Source: Cololabis saira
Taxonomy: Eukaryota > Chordata > Actinopteri > Beloniformes > Belonidae
Direction of reading: 5' to 3'
Assembly (NCBI RefSeq): GCF_033807715.1
Contig: NC_084610.1
Location: 1,338,501 to 1,402,500, forward strand
Length of the DNA: 64,000 nucleotides
The notes under the pieces are model-generated. The model saw only the letters and a program-made list of their open reading frames with translations. It was not told where the DNA came from and did no database searches. A program made the position numbers and the translations under genes. Below, in pieces: positions 1-9,502 of the stretch (its first letter is position 1; the number at the start of each line of letters is the position of its first letter).

Positions 1-30
1 CCCCTTCTCAACCTTTCCCTGACCCTGAAC

Positions 31-400
31 CAACCTGGGACTTGATGATTGGGCCGGAGCTTCAGGAGCTGCGTGCTGGCCTGCGGTCCCCACCCCCGGT
101 CATCCCGCTGCTGCTTCCACCTGCCTGCAGTGCTGTTGCCGTCCCCGACCCCCAGTCTGGCCCTCGGCAGGAGGGTCCCCCCTTATGATCCAGGTCCTGG
201 TCCAGGTTTCTTCCTCCTAAAGGGGAGTTTTCCTTCCCACTGTTTGGCTTAAGGTTTTTCTCCCACTAGGGGAGTTTTTACCTGCCATTGTTTATGTAAT
301 AATTGCTCGGGGGTTTATGTTCATGTTCTGGGTCTCTGGAAAGCGTCTAGAGACAACTTTTGTTGTATTAGACGCTATATAAATAAAATTGAATTAAAAA
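31..400 (+). repeat. LINE-type 3' end, copy 1
   Basis: This stretch is repeated almost base for base at 53844-54208. Both copies run from a conserved AACCTGGGACTTGATG start to a tail with TATAAATAAAATTGAATT, the kind of A-rich 3' tail seen in teleost non-LTR retrotransposons and the SINEs that share their ends. There is no coding frame. The clade (CR1/L2-like or other) is inference; that it is an interspersed repeat is seen directly. Confidence 0.75.
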
Positions 401-1084
401 AATGGAATTAAAATACGGTACATGTTATTGTGTCTCAGGTACTCCAGAGTGGTGGCCCTGCTTCCAGCGGCGGCCAGTGACGGCCAGCGGCGGCCAGCGG
501 CGGCCAGCGGCGGCCAGCTGCGGCCAGCGGTGGCCATCAGCGGGCTGGGCAGAGGTGAGCGGCAGGACGTTGCGTTAATGAAGTGTTAATGGTCGAATCG
601 AGGCTGAATTAGCCAATCTGTCCCGGACCCCCGCATGAGTCCATTAACATGGCTGCCCCCCCCCCCCCCCCAATCATTCGTGGAGCTGCAGGGCCCATGC
701 AGGTAGATGGTTGTGGAGGTCGGGGGGGGGACACACACATCTCCATCTGCCTGACCTCTCCATGCTGCTGGCAGGGCATCAACAAATGATTTACAATGAA
801 ACATCGGGGGGGGGGGGGGGGGGGGGGTCAGAGCACGATCAGGTGACTCTGGGTGATTGATAAAAAGACATCAAGGGCGTTTTCAACCGTTTGCTTCTGG
901 TGATGACTTTGTTTGGCTGTTTTAGTTAAAATGCTGCTTTTATTTCGGTGGTGAGTTGCTTTGAAACCTGCTGGACTTCAGTGGGACTGGTGGAGGAGAT
1001 GGAGGAGCTGGACGGAGCACCATGTGGCCGTCACCATCTCCTTTTTATTCATTCCTCTCCGTCTCACCATTTTCCGTCAAGAAA
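401..1084. other. Non-genic stretch with homopolymers
   Basis: Besides the 10-bp tandem, it holds a run of 16 C (656-671) and a run of 22 G (806-827), both likely length-variable. I see no gene or known repeat in the rest. Confidence 0.5.
465..538. repeat. GC-rich 10-bp tandem repeat
   Basis: About seven head-to-tail copies of a CGGCCAGCGG unit with one-base variants (AGTGA, AGCTG, GGTGG). It carries a CpG in most units. Nothing suggests coding use. Confidence 0.85.
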
Positions 1085-1629
1085 CACTGTAAAACCTAAC
1101 AGTACATCTTAATAACAGAAGTAAGTTGAAATAACTTTGGAAAAAGTTGTGGTCACTCATTGCCATCAGTTAAGATAACTCAAAATTGAATTAAATAAAT
1201 GTTTGAAGCTGGTATAAGATGTCTGTGTTTGTATTGTGTTAAAGCAACTTAAAGTTGAGTTATTTAAGTTATGACAACTAAAATGGTTTAAGGTAATCGG
1301 TTTCCTAAAAATTTAATTTAGAGGAATAAAACTGAGTAGCTTGAACTTAAGTGCTAACATTTATGTAAAGAAGATTCAATTAAGTTAGTCTGGCTTGATG
1401 AAAATTAATACAATCAACACTTTTTAAATAAGTCTGAAGGAAATACTACTTATGAGTGTATAATAATACGTATTAGTTTTAAGTTCAGTTTACAAATATT
1501 TGAGTTACTTGAACCTAAATGGAATATGTTTTTACACTTCAATTGTTTGAGTCATTAAACTTAAATGGTTTTAGGCGATCGGTTTCCTCAAACCCTTTGA
1601 GTTCAACTAACTTATCAGGTTTTACAGTG
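1085..1629. mobile_element. CACTG-ended miniature DNA transposon
   Basis: The ends are a perfect 13-bp inverted repeat: CACTGTAAAACCT at 1085-1097 and its complement at 1617-1629. The interior is AT-rich, non-coding, and holds an internal repeat: a segment ending GGTTTAAGGTAATCGGTTTCC near 1283-1305 recurs as a diverged copy at 1563-1588. Ends beginning CACTG are typical of EnSpm/CACTA and Chapaev-type transposons. I see no clear target duplication, so superfamily is inference. Confidence 0.65.
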
Positions 1630-2030
1630 CAGGATTTTGTGGGACCTTTCTTTAAAAACATCCGTCCAAAGGTGAGAAGGTTTACCCGCTCTCAGGTGAA
1701 TCTGACGCCACTTGTTGCTCGTGTTGAATCCACCGAACATCTGAGGACCGTCGGCTGTTGGATGTTAGAGGTGGTTGGAGTTCATGTTTCCATCAACAGG
1801 ATATGAGCATACCTGCGGGGTCCAGTCGTAAACCACCTCCTCTGTCCCCCCCACTCCCAGCAGCTCTCTGGTTCCTATCTGGGTACCGTCACAAATCTAT
1901 TTATAGAGAATCTGATCTTGTATTCAAAGATTGGAACGAGGAACTGATTTGATCAAAATTGTACAGAATACTTGATATCAAGCGTCAAACGCTGACACTG
2001 AGCATAAAGACCCCGACCGCATGGCTAACA
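1630..2030. other. Single-copy stretch, nothing recognised
   Basis: No repeat ends, no codon-like open frame of note. Confidence 0.4.
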
Positions 2031-2038
2031 TTTATACT

Positions 2039-2800
2039 CAGAGTTGGTAGTAACGAGTTACATTTACTCCGTTACATTTACTTGAGTAAGTTTTGGGAAA
2101 TGTTGTACTTTTAGGAGTAGTTTTGAATCACTATACTTTTTACTTTTACTTGAGTAGATTTGTGAAGAAGAAACTGTTCCTCTTCCTCCGCTACATTAGA
2201 CTACGTTGAGCTGTTACTTTTCTTTTATCCTTTTATCCGCGTACGCGTCAATCTCATGACATCACTGGGTGATTCTTTGGGAAAAATGTTAGTTTTTGCA
2301 TGTTTTGTCACATTTACACAGACTCAAACACACACAGAGTTTCTATGAGTTCATGTTTGTTCTAGTTCTGCTGGTTAAAAAAGAAAAGTACAAAGGCTTG
2401 AAATTTTGTGCTACTTGTGCTTAATTTATTTTTTTTATTATTTTATTATTTTATTTACTTTATTATTTATTAAAGTACCTGAATTTACTTTAAGATTATT
2501 TTAATTTAAGCTATTTTTTTATTTTTTATTCATTTTAATTTATTTTATTATTTTATCGATTTAATTTGCCTGAAGATGATTATTTTGTACTTTTGTCTGT
2601 TTGAATGGTTGTGTTAAAAAAATAAATCAGACGTTACTCAACAGTTACTCAGTACTTGAGTAGTTTTTTCACCAAGTACTTTTTTACTTTTACTCAAGTA
2701 ATTATTTGGATGACTACTTTTTACTTCTACTTGAGTCATATTATTCTGAAGTAACAGTACTTTTACTTGAGTACAGTTTGTGGCTCCTCTACCAGCTCTG
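2039..2800. mobile_element. hAT miniature element, family A copy 1
   Basis: It starts CAGAGTTGGTAG and ends with the near complement (CTACCAGCTCTG). It is flanked by a perfect 8-bp target duplication TTTATACT at 2031-2038 and 2801-2808. Subterminal DNA is full of ACTTGAGTA / TACTCAAGTA motifs, as in Tol2-like hAT elements where such repeats bind transposase. The middle is AT-rich and non-coding, so it is non-autonomous. A second copy is at 21561-22303. Confidence 0.92.
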
Positions 2801-2983
2801 TTTATACTGTAGGTGGAGAAGGTTTGGTTTAGACTTTAGACTCTCATGGTCGGCTGGTTCTGGAGGCTCATCTCCTCCTCCAAACCGGTGCTGGCAGGAA
2901 ATGGAAAAAACTACATCTGGTGACACCGGAGGAGAAGAAACTACAACCCCCACCCTTGTGTTCTGGTCTCTTACATGTCCTTC

Positions 2984-3222
2984 ATTCCGAACACGTGCTC
3001 CACCAAACCCAGCTGGAGAAATGAAGATGGCAGGTACACTAAATGCATTTGAAAGATGAGGAATAATTATTCACACATGAATATTGTATATTTGACATGA
3101 AATATGAAACTCTACTGATCAATAGCAAAATAAACCAATGAAAATGTTTATGAAAAGTCATAAGATGGCATGGAAAGGTAACTTTTTCCACCTTAACAGT
3201 ACCTGACCCATGGCAGAGAATC
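2984..3222 (+). repeat. Left copy of a 239-bp direct duplication flanking a hAT
   Basis: This block (from ATTCCGAACACG to CAGAGAATC) recurs at 3919-4159 with only a few differences. The two copies bracket a hAT family B element. Non-coding. Confidence 0.9.
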
Positions 3223-3918
3223 AAAAGTATTCCCATTCATTACTCAGGTAGAAGTATAGATACTAGAGTTTAAAAATACTCCTGTAGAAGTTGAAGTATC
3301 AACTCAAGTTTTTTACTCAAGTAAAAGTGTAAAAGTACTGGTTTCAAAACTACTTAAAGTATAAAAGTAAAAGTAATGTAAGGGGGAAAAAGCCATTAAG
3401 GACAAAATCCATTGAAAATGAATGTATCTTAGTATAATGTAAATATATTAAAGAAGCATATATGTGTACTATTGAGCATTAACATGTGTTTCAGAGAGCA
3501 GGAGATATGATGACTAGTTGCCTATAAGTATTGTAATGGTGCAAAAAGTCAAACTTCATGTTCATGTTATCATTTATCCTAACCTTTATTGGAATGTACA
3601 TCCAAGTTTAGTTGCAGGAATCTGAGGGAACGGATGTAAGAACAAAACTGGACAAGAACATCTGAAACAACCACAACCAAATTCACTCTATCCGGATGGA
3701 GCAATTTAACTGGATAGTTTTTATTTAAAGGCCCAAATGAAATAGAGTAACGAGGCTGTTTTTAAAATGTAAGGAGTAAAAAGTACAGATAATTGTGTGA
3801 AAATGTAAGGAGTAAAAGTAAAAAGTCGTCTGAAAAATAATTACTCCAGTGAAGTATAGATAACCAAAATTTCTACTTAAGTAAGGTAACAAAGTATTTG
3901 TACTACTTGACACCTCTG
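3223..3918. mobile_element. hAT (Tol2-like) family B, copy 1, left end lost
   Basis: It matches copies at 23176, 36455 and 47442 from about 3226 onward, and its right end GACACCTCTG is intact. The left 13 bp or so that hold the terminal repeat CAGAGGTGTC are missing and replaced by the end of the left flank duplication. The right end also lacks about 5 bp (ACTTCGTTACTTG in the others, ACTACTTG here). Non-coding and presumably immobile. Confidence 0.9.
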
Positions 3919-4159
3919 ATTCCGAACACGTGCTCCACCAAACCCAGCTGGAGAAATGAAGATGGCAGGTACACTAAATGCATTTGAAAGATGAGGAATC
4001 ATTATTCACACATGAATATTGTATATTTGACATGAAATATGAAACTCTATAATGATCAATAGCAAAATAAACCAATGAAAATGTTTATGAAAAGTCATAA
4101 GATGGCATGGAAAGGTAACTTTTTCCACCTTAACAGTACCTGACCCATGGCAGAGAATC
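3919..4159 (+). repeat. Right copy of the 239-bp flank duplication
   Basis: Begins with ATTCCGAA directly after the hAT terminal CTG, exactly where an 8-bp target duplication would lie, and ends at CAGAGAATC before single-copy DNA. Confidence 0.9.
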
Positions 4160-4179
4160 CCAAAAATGTGTGTTTTGTA

Positions 4180-4216
4180 GCCTGGAGACAGGACAGAGAA
4201 CGTCCTGTCTCCAGGC
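4180..4216. repeat. Perfect 15-bp stem hairpin
   Basis: Arms 4180-4194 (GCCTGGAGACAGGAC) and 4202-4216 are exact complements around the 7-base loop AGAGAAC. No transposon ends or target duplication are evident around it. Confidence 0.85.
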
Positions 4217-5981
4217 CTGAGTGACCAAATAAAAAAAAACAACAAACGCTTGATTAATAACTTCTGGAATGATCAGACTTGATCATTAAAGTGTGTCTTT
4301 AATCTGAAAACCGGCCTCGAGGGCTCCTGTCCCTTTAAGAGCCGGCCGAGTGGTCGGCGGCGTCCACCATCCGTTTAAATGAATGTAGCTCAGGATCACT
4401 CAGGTTTGATCTTGATTTGGACTTTATTTAATTACAAGTATATGAATGCATGTCTTGCTTTGCAGTAATGCTGTTATTCTACATCACGGAAAGTGTAATT
4501 GAGACCACACAGGGCATTATGGGGCATCGTGATGGCTGAGGAGCTGAGTGATGTCTGTGCACGGCGCGCTGCGCCCTGTTTCTTAATTAGAAACTTAGAT
4601 CACAGTGTCGCTCCAACAACAGCACAAGCATATTTCATTTGCATGTTTTTTTTCTTTTTTTTTACTGGGGGGGGGGTCTTGGATGGCCCTTGAGCTCCCA
4701 CATATCTGAGTACGTCAATAAATCTGCTGACAAACGTCCAGAGATAGCCGATGAAAAAACTTGAGGAAGATAAATTAGAGCTCTTAACCTGGTAATGTCC
4801 TCTAATTGGGGGAAGCTGTAATCGGTTTAAGCATTAATCAGATCCGAGCCGGCCGCGGCTAAGTGTTGTGCGGGGTTTCCTGTCGAAGTATGAAAAGAGT
4901 TTTCCTTGGAATAAATATGTTTGTGGCGCTCGTAGGGTTTCTGAACCACATTATTTGATCATGATGACCCCCAGATTCAATGACTAAATACGCACTTAAT
5001 GGTTGTAATGTCTGCTCGCTGCTCTCTGTGGGAAAATAATGTCTCCTAATACGTCCAGGGAGGGGGCTTTATTCTTGTGAGTGGTTATTCCACCTTATAT
5101 GTTATGCCAATTTTATTGACTTTGCATTTAGTCATTTAAATAATGACTAAACGTGGCCACAGACTGAATATCTATTAAAGTAATCATTTTAATCTGAACT
5201 AGCAGAGTCAAATATCCACATTTTCCAGCTGTGGGACGTCAAAGGTGCTCTAGATTAGAGTCTCGTAGCCAACACGGCTCAGTTTCCTGGACTCAATCAC
5301 CTAAAATACGAGGTTAGTTTTTCTACGTTTAAACTCAGACCCTGTTTTCCTTTCTTTTATTGTTTTTTTTTTTTTAAAGGCAATAGCTGCAAAAAACACC
5401 TGAACTGCAGCCCAAACGTTTTCATGCAGAAAGCTCTTTTTCAAACTAGGGGGCTGTTGTGGTTCTTGCACAAGGACACAGATATTTTGAGGGAATGAAG
5501 AAATCTAACCTGCTTTGAAAACAACCGTTTGAACGTGAAGAATCAGGACTGACCACCCAAATGTGTTTGAAACACTTCACTCAAACGGAAAAAGAGAACT
5601 TTTTCCCTTCGTTCTGCAGCAGTTTTCCAATCAGCTCTTGTGCAAAACTGTCAACTTTGGTTGTTGCTTGGGTTTTGGTGTATTTCACTTGTCTACTAAA
5701 AGAAAGCTGGCATCATGTACCCATCCAGGGTACGGTTGAGGGTTTGAGTTGAGCGGTTTTCCCAGTGGGGGGAGGTTAAGCATCCTGGCATCTTGTTCAT
5801 GAGTGAGGAGTGAAGAATTGACAGGCAGATCAGTGGATCGGTTGTAATGTTGACTCCACTGGTGTGTTGAGGTGAAAAGAAAGCCGACACGTCATTTACC
5901 GTTACAGTGAGTCTGTGTTCCTACTCTCGTCTAACTTAGTAGTGACAGAAAGAATGGGATTGTGGGTAGAAGATAAATGCA
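4217..5981. other. Single-copy stretch without a gene
   Basis: About 1.8 kb with no interspersed repeat or convincing exon. It holds a G run near 4665-4675 and a T run near 5366-5377. Short open frames here lack any domain signature. Confidence 0.45.
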
Positions 5982-5986
5982 TTTGC

Positions 5987-6355
5987 TGTTAGAGATTCTG
6001 TCCTTGGACCCAAGCGCACGACACCAGACAGGTTCAAGGTTTAGCCCAAAAAAAGGCATAGTTTATTTTCAAGAACAAAAAGCGCTGCCTTAATGGCAGG
6101 GGAAAAAACTCACTGTAAGAATCCAGGAACAAAGTAAAAAACTCCACAAAGTAATCCAAGGGAAAAAGTCTTCAACAAAAACCCAAAAAGTAATCCAATC
6201 TTTCCAGGAACCCACGACCAGACACAGGAGTGACAACACGAACTCACAAGGGTCTGCCAGCAGTTCTGATCCTTAAAAGTGCTTCCTGTAATTGACCTGA
6301 TGCGCTACAGCTGCGTCCAGGTGCGCTCCTCTGTTGGCTCAGCTGCGCCACAGGG
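5987..6355 (-). repeat. 3' LTR of the gypsy element, U3 truncated
   Basis: Aligns with the 5' LTR from the TGTTAG end (plus strand) through GCCACAGGG, then passes directly into integrase codons. The first 101-103 bp of U3 (sense direction) are absent. The TATA-like box of the 5' LTR is here changed (plus-strand CCTTAAAAG against CCTTATAAG). Confidence 0.93.
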
Positions 6356-8226
6356 TTCTTTGCAGCCACACAGCGGAGTGCCGTCTCCACACTCTGGTTC
6401 ATCCTCTCCGTCAGTCCATTAGTCTGAGGGTGATAGCCAGAAGAGAGACTGATCGAGGCACCCAACCCCTTGAGAAAAGCCCGCCATACCTGGGACAGGA
6501 ACTGGGGTCCTCGGTCCGAAACCACATCCTGGGGAAGACCATGGAGCCGGAACACCTGGCTCGTGAGGAGATCTGCCGTCTCTGCAGCCGAGGGGAGTTT
6601 GGGGAGGGCCACCAGATGCACCCCCTTACTGAAACGATCAACGACTGTTAGTATCACTGTCATCCCCTGGGAGACCGGTAGTCCAGACACGAAGTCCAAG
6701 GCAATGTGGGACCAGGGACGGCTCGGAACAGGAAGGGGCTGAAGTAGGCCGGCTGGTGCCTGGTGAGAAGCCTTGCTGCGGGCACAAACAGGACAGGCCA
6801 AAACAAAGTCCCTCAATTCCCTCCTCATCCCAGGCCACCAGAACCGTCGAGCCAGAAAGGTGAATGTGCGGTGGACCCCAGGGTGACAGGCAAACTGTCC
6901 GATTCCGGCCACCGATTCCTCGGTGGCCGGCCTCCCCCCTTGATGCAGCCGGGACAGGGCATCCGCCTTGCAATTACGGGAGCCGGGACGATAGGTGAGA
7001 CTGAAGTCAAACCGACTGAGGAAGCTGGCCCAACGAGCCTGTCGACCATTAAGGCGCTTGGCTGCCCGAATAAACGTGAGGTTCCTATGGTCAGTCCAAA
7101 CGATAAACGGCTGCTCCGCCCCCTCAAGCCAATGGCGCCACTCCTCCAGAGCAGCCACCACAGCCAGCAGCTCACGATTCCCGATATCATAGTTCTCCTC
7201 CGTGGGAAGAAAACGCTGAGAGAAGAACGCACATGGGTGTACTTTCAGATCCTTCTCCGATCGTTGGGAGAGGACCGCCCCCAGCCCGGTGTCCGAGGCG
7301 TCCACCTCCACGATGAACTGCCTCCCGGGGTCCGGATGGAGCAGAACCGGGGCGCTGGTGAACCTCTCCTTGAGGGACTGGAAAGCGGCGTCAGCAGCCA
7401 AAGACCAGATGAAAGGTTGGGACGGGGAGGTCAACCTGGTGAGGGGTTCCGCCACAACACTGTAGTTCCTTATGAACCTCCGGTAAAAGTTTGCAAACCC
7501 AAGGAAACTCTGCAACCCCTTCCGCGACCCGGGAACTGGCCAATCAACCACTGCCTGAGTCTTGCAGGGGTCGGCTCGAGTTTGACCCCTCTCCACAATC
7601 AACCCCAGGTAGTTGACCGAGGAAGAGTGGAACTGGCACTTCTCCGCCTTAACATAGAGTCGGTTCAAGAGGAGACGCTTGAGCACCCGGCGGACGTGCT
7701 GGACATGCTCCCCGAGGGTCTTAGAGAAGACCAAGATGTCATCAAGGTACACCACCACGAATTCATCCAGCATGTCGCGGAGCACGTCGTTAATAAGCGC
7801 CTGAAACACCCCTGGGGCATTGGTAAGACCGAACGGCATTACACGGTACTCGTAGTGACCCCGGGGTGTCTTGAACGCGGTCTTCCACTCGTCCCCCTCC
7901 CTGATCCGCACCAGGTGGTAGGCACTCCGTAGATCCAGCTTAGAAAAGATAGTAGCCTGGGTCAGGGGCTCAAGGGTGGAACTCATGAGGGGCAGGGGGT
8001 ATTTATTCTTGACTGTGATGTCGTTGAGCTGACGGTAGTCGATGCAGGGACGGAGGCCCCCATCCTTCTTCTTAACAAAGAAAAAACCCGCTGCCACCGG
8101 GGAGGATGGCCGAATAAGCCCTGCTGCCAGTGACTCTGAGATATACTCCTCCATGGCGGCCTTCTCCGGAACGGACAAACTGTATAGACGACTACTGGGA
8201 AGGGGGGCCCCAGGCCGATCGCGCAA
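6352..8226 (-). pseudogene. pol: gypsy Pol: reverse transcriptase, RNase H, integrase (C-terminus lost)
   Basis: An open frame of 660 codons (8226 to 6244) of which about 625 are Pol; the rest reads through the 3' LTR. In this frame RT spans about residues 20-210 with catalytic Asp98 (LDLRSAYH) and YLDD at 160-163. RNase H follows with Asp309, Glu352, Asp379 and Asp422. Integrase begins with an HHCC zinc site (His448, His452, Cys478, Cys481) and the catalytic D-D-35-E triad Asp511, Asp571, Glu607. So every catalytic residue I can check is present. The linker between RNase H and the zinc site is short, which points to a deletion near residues 427-446. After residue 625 the integrase C-terminal part, and any chromodomain, is replaced by LTR sequence. 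The frame starts after a frameshift near 8205-8225, since the upstream protease is in another frame. Role: cDNA synthesis and integration of the element. Non-functional as a whole. Confidence 0.95.
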
Positions 8227-8620
8227 TCGTAAGGCCTATGTGGGGGGAGACTCTGGGCTCGGGACTTACTAAATACCTCCCCCAGATCCCAGTACTCTCG
8301 GGGGACAGAGGCAAGATCCGGGGAGGTGACGCTGGGGATCGACCGGGGTAACGAGCCAGGAGCCGCCTGGAGGCAATGGGCGTGGCAAGAAGCACCCCAC
8401 TCGAGAATGGCTCCCGAGGACCAGGCCACGTGCGGCTCATGCTGCACGAGCCACGGGTACCCGAGAATTACCGGCGCCGACGGGGACGGAATAAGAAAAA
8501 ACTGACTGGTCTCGACGTGGTTACCCGCCACCGTGAGGGAAATGGGACGGGTGCACTGGGTGATCCGGGCCAGACGACGGTCGTCCAGAGCAAAGGCCTC
8601 CACGGGCTTCCCCCAGAGCC
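8215..8620 (-). pseudogene. gypsy protease C-terminal remnant
   Basis: Minus-strand frame from about 8603 with the retropepsin C-terminal signature VILGYPWL, followed by the hinge to RT ([15 protein letters not shown]). The active-site Asp-Ser/Thr-Gly region is not present: it fell in the deletion that also removed most of gag. A 1-nt shift near 8205-8225 separates it from the RT frame. It could not work as a protease. Family assignment rests on order and the LGYPWL motif. Confidence 0.85.
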
Positions 8621-8621
8621 T

Positions 8622-8990
8622 CTAGAGGAACAACAACAAACAACAGCCCACAACAAAAGGTTGTGGGCTGGAAATGCAGGGTTCCTGGGGTAGCGGACCG
8701 GGCAGAGCAGGGCGCGGAACCTCTGGAGGTGGGTTGACGGCTCTCGCAGGTGCAGGTTGGTTCGGTGTCCGGGTGGTGAGGCTCGCCGTTAACACCTGCA
8801 GCTGTTGTAGTATTGCCGTCTGCTGCTGGGTCAGGCTATCCACCGAAGCCTGCAAAGGCTGGACCTGGGCGTGGAGGTTCTGCACGGCCACAGAAGCCGC
8901 CTCCAGCTGGTGAGTGTGGCTATTTGTTACCTGGAGCTGCTTATCTAAAGCGGCCTGCAATGAACCACGCTCTGGGTCGGCTAGGTCCAT
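8622..8990 (-). pseudogene. gag: gypsy Gag N-terminal fragment
   Basis: A 122-codon frame starting ATGGACCTAG only 16 nt inside the 5' LTR. Residues about 8-75 have heptad-like Leu/Val/Ala spacing and many Gln (QLQVTN.., QQQTAILQQLQVL), consistent with the coiled-coil N-terminus of sushi-type Gag. It is followed by a Pro-rich stretch and then a stop at 8622. Capsid core and zinc knuckle are missing. The start is chosen by its place right after the LTR; the second LTR element in this window has its gag ATG at the same 16-nt spacing. Confidence 0.85.
8644..8670. repeat. Perfect 11-bp hairpin at the gag/protease junction
   Basis: CAGCCCACAAC at 8644-8654 and its exact complement at 8660-8670 with a 5-base loop. 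It sits where gag breaks off and the protease remnant starts. Confidence 0.85.
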
Positions 8991-9006
8991 CTTGGTGAGT
9001 TCGTAC
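8991..9006 (-). other. Leader and self-priming-type primer binding site
   Basis: The 16-nt leader between the 5' LTR and the gag ATG does not start with TGG, as tRNA-primed sites do. Instead 8995-9004 (sense ACGAACTCAC) is the exact complement of LTR sense GTGAGTTCGT at 9270-9261, and two G-U pairs extend this to 12. This is the layout known for Tf1/sushi elements that prime from their own 5' RNA end. Confidence 0.75.
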
Positions 9007-9478
9007 TGTTAGGGATTCTGTCCTTGGACCCAAGCGCACGACACCAGACAGGTTCAAGGTTTAGCCCAAAAAAAGGCATAGTTTATTTTCAAGAACAAAA
9101 AGCGCTGCCTCCTTAAATGGCAGGGGAAAAAACTCACTGTAAGAAACCAGGAACAAAGTAAAAAACTCCACAAAGTAATCCAAGGGAAAAAGTCTTCAAC
9201 AAAAACCCAAAAGTAATCCAATCTTTCCAGGAACCCACGACCAGACACAGGAGTGACAACACGAACTCACAAGAGTCTGCAGCAGTTCTGATCCTTATAA
9301 GTGCTTCCTGTAATTGACCTGATGCGCTACAGCTGCGTCCAGGTGCGCTCCTCTGTTGGCTCAGCTGCGCCACAGGGCTCATCGCTGGGCGCGCAGATCT
9401 CTGGCTGTGCGCTGCGCAGACTCTGCTTCTGCAGCGCGATCGGGCCGAGGGGAAACCGCAGCAGGCCGAGCCATAACA
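9007..9478 (-). repeat. 5' LTR of the gypsy element, full length
   Basis: 472 bp, sense TGTTATGGC ... CCCTAACA. U3 runs from 9478 to about 9271. A TATA-like TTATAAG lies at 9300-9294 (sense), about 30 nt before the predicted RNA start at 9270. A sense AATAAA lies at 9087-9082. Confidence 0.93.
9261..9300 (-). promoter_or_regulatory. LTR core promoter and predicted transcript start
   Basis: Sense TTATAAG (9300-9294), then 23 nt, then GTGAGTTCGT (9270-9261), the segment complementary to the leader. In self-priming elements that segment is the RNA 5' end, so TATA spacing and complementarity agree on a start near 9270. The start itself is inferred. Confidence 0.6.
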
Positions 9479-9502
9479 TTTGCAAGGGACTTAAGGGACT
9501 TA

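Larger units (their letters stand above)
5987..9478 (-). mobile_element. Ty3/gypsy (Tf1/sushi-type) LTR retrotransposon, internally deleted
   Basis: The element lies on the minus strand between perfect 5-bp target duplications TTTGC (5982-5986 and 9479-9483). Its termini are TGTTA..TAACA. The 5' LTR is 9007-9478 (472 bp); the 3' LTR is 5987-6355, missing the first hundred or so bases of U3. Between them are a gag N-terminal piece, a protease C-terminal piece, and RT-RNase H-integrase. At about 3.5 kb it is shorter than the usual 5-6 kb. Three internal losses are visible: most of gag plus the protease active site, the RNase H-integrase linker, and the integrase C-terminus with the polypurine tract and start of U3. 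The LTRs differ by only about five substitutions and three small indels over 366 bp, so the insertion is fairly young. Confidence 0.96.

Noticed and set aside
4180..4216. Bacterial-type terminator
   Set aside because: Hairpin without a T tract, in a vertebrate genome with no adjacent gene.
6763..7932. 389-codon plus-strand open frame
   Set aside because: It lies antisense to the gypsy RT/RNase H frame, which has catalytic motifs in order. This is a shadow.
9007..9374. LTR boundary at 9374 (end of the part shared with the 3' LTR)
   Set aside because: That end has no target duplication. Extending to 9478 gives TGTTA..TAACA termini and a perfect TTTGC duplication, so the shared part is only what the 3' deletion left.
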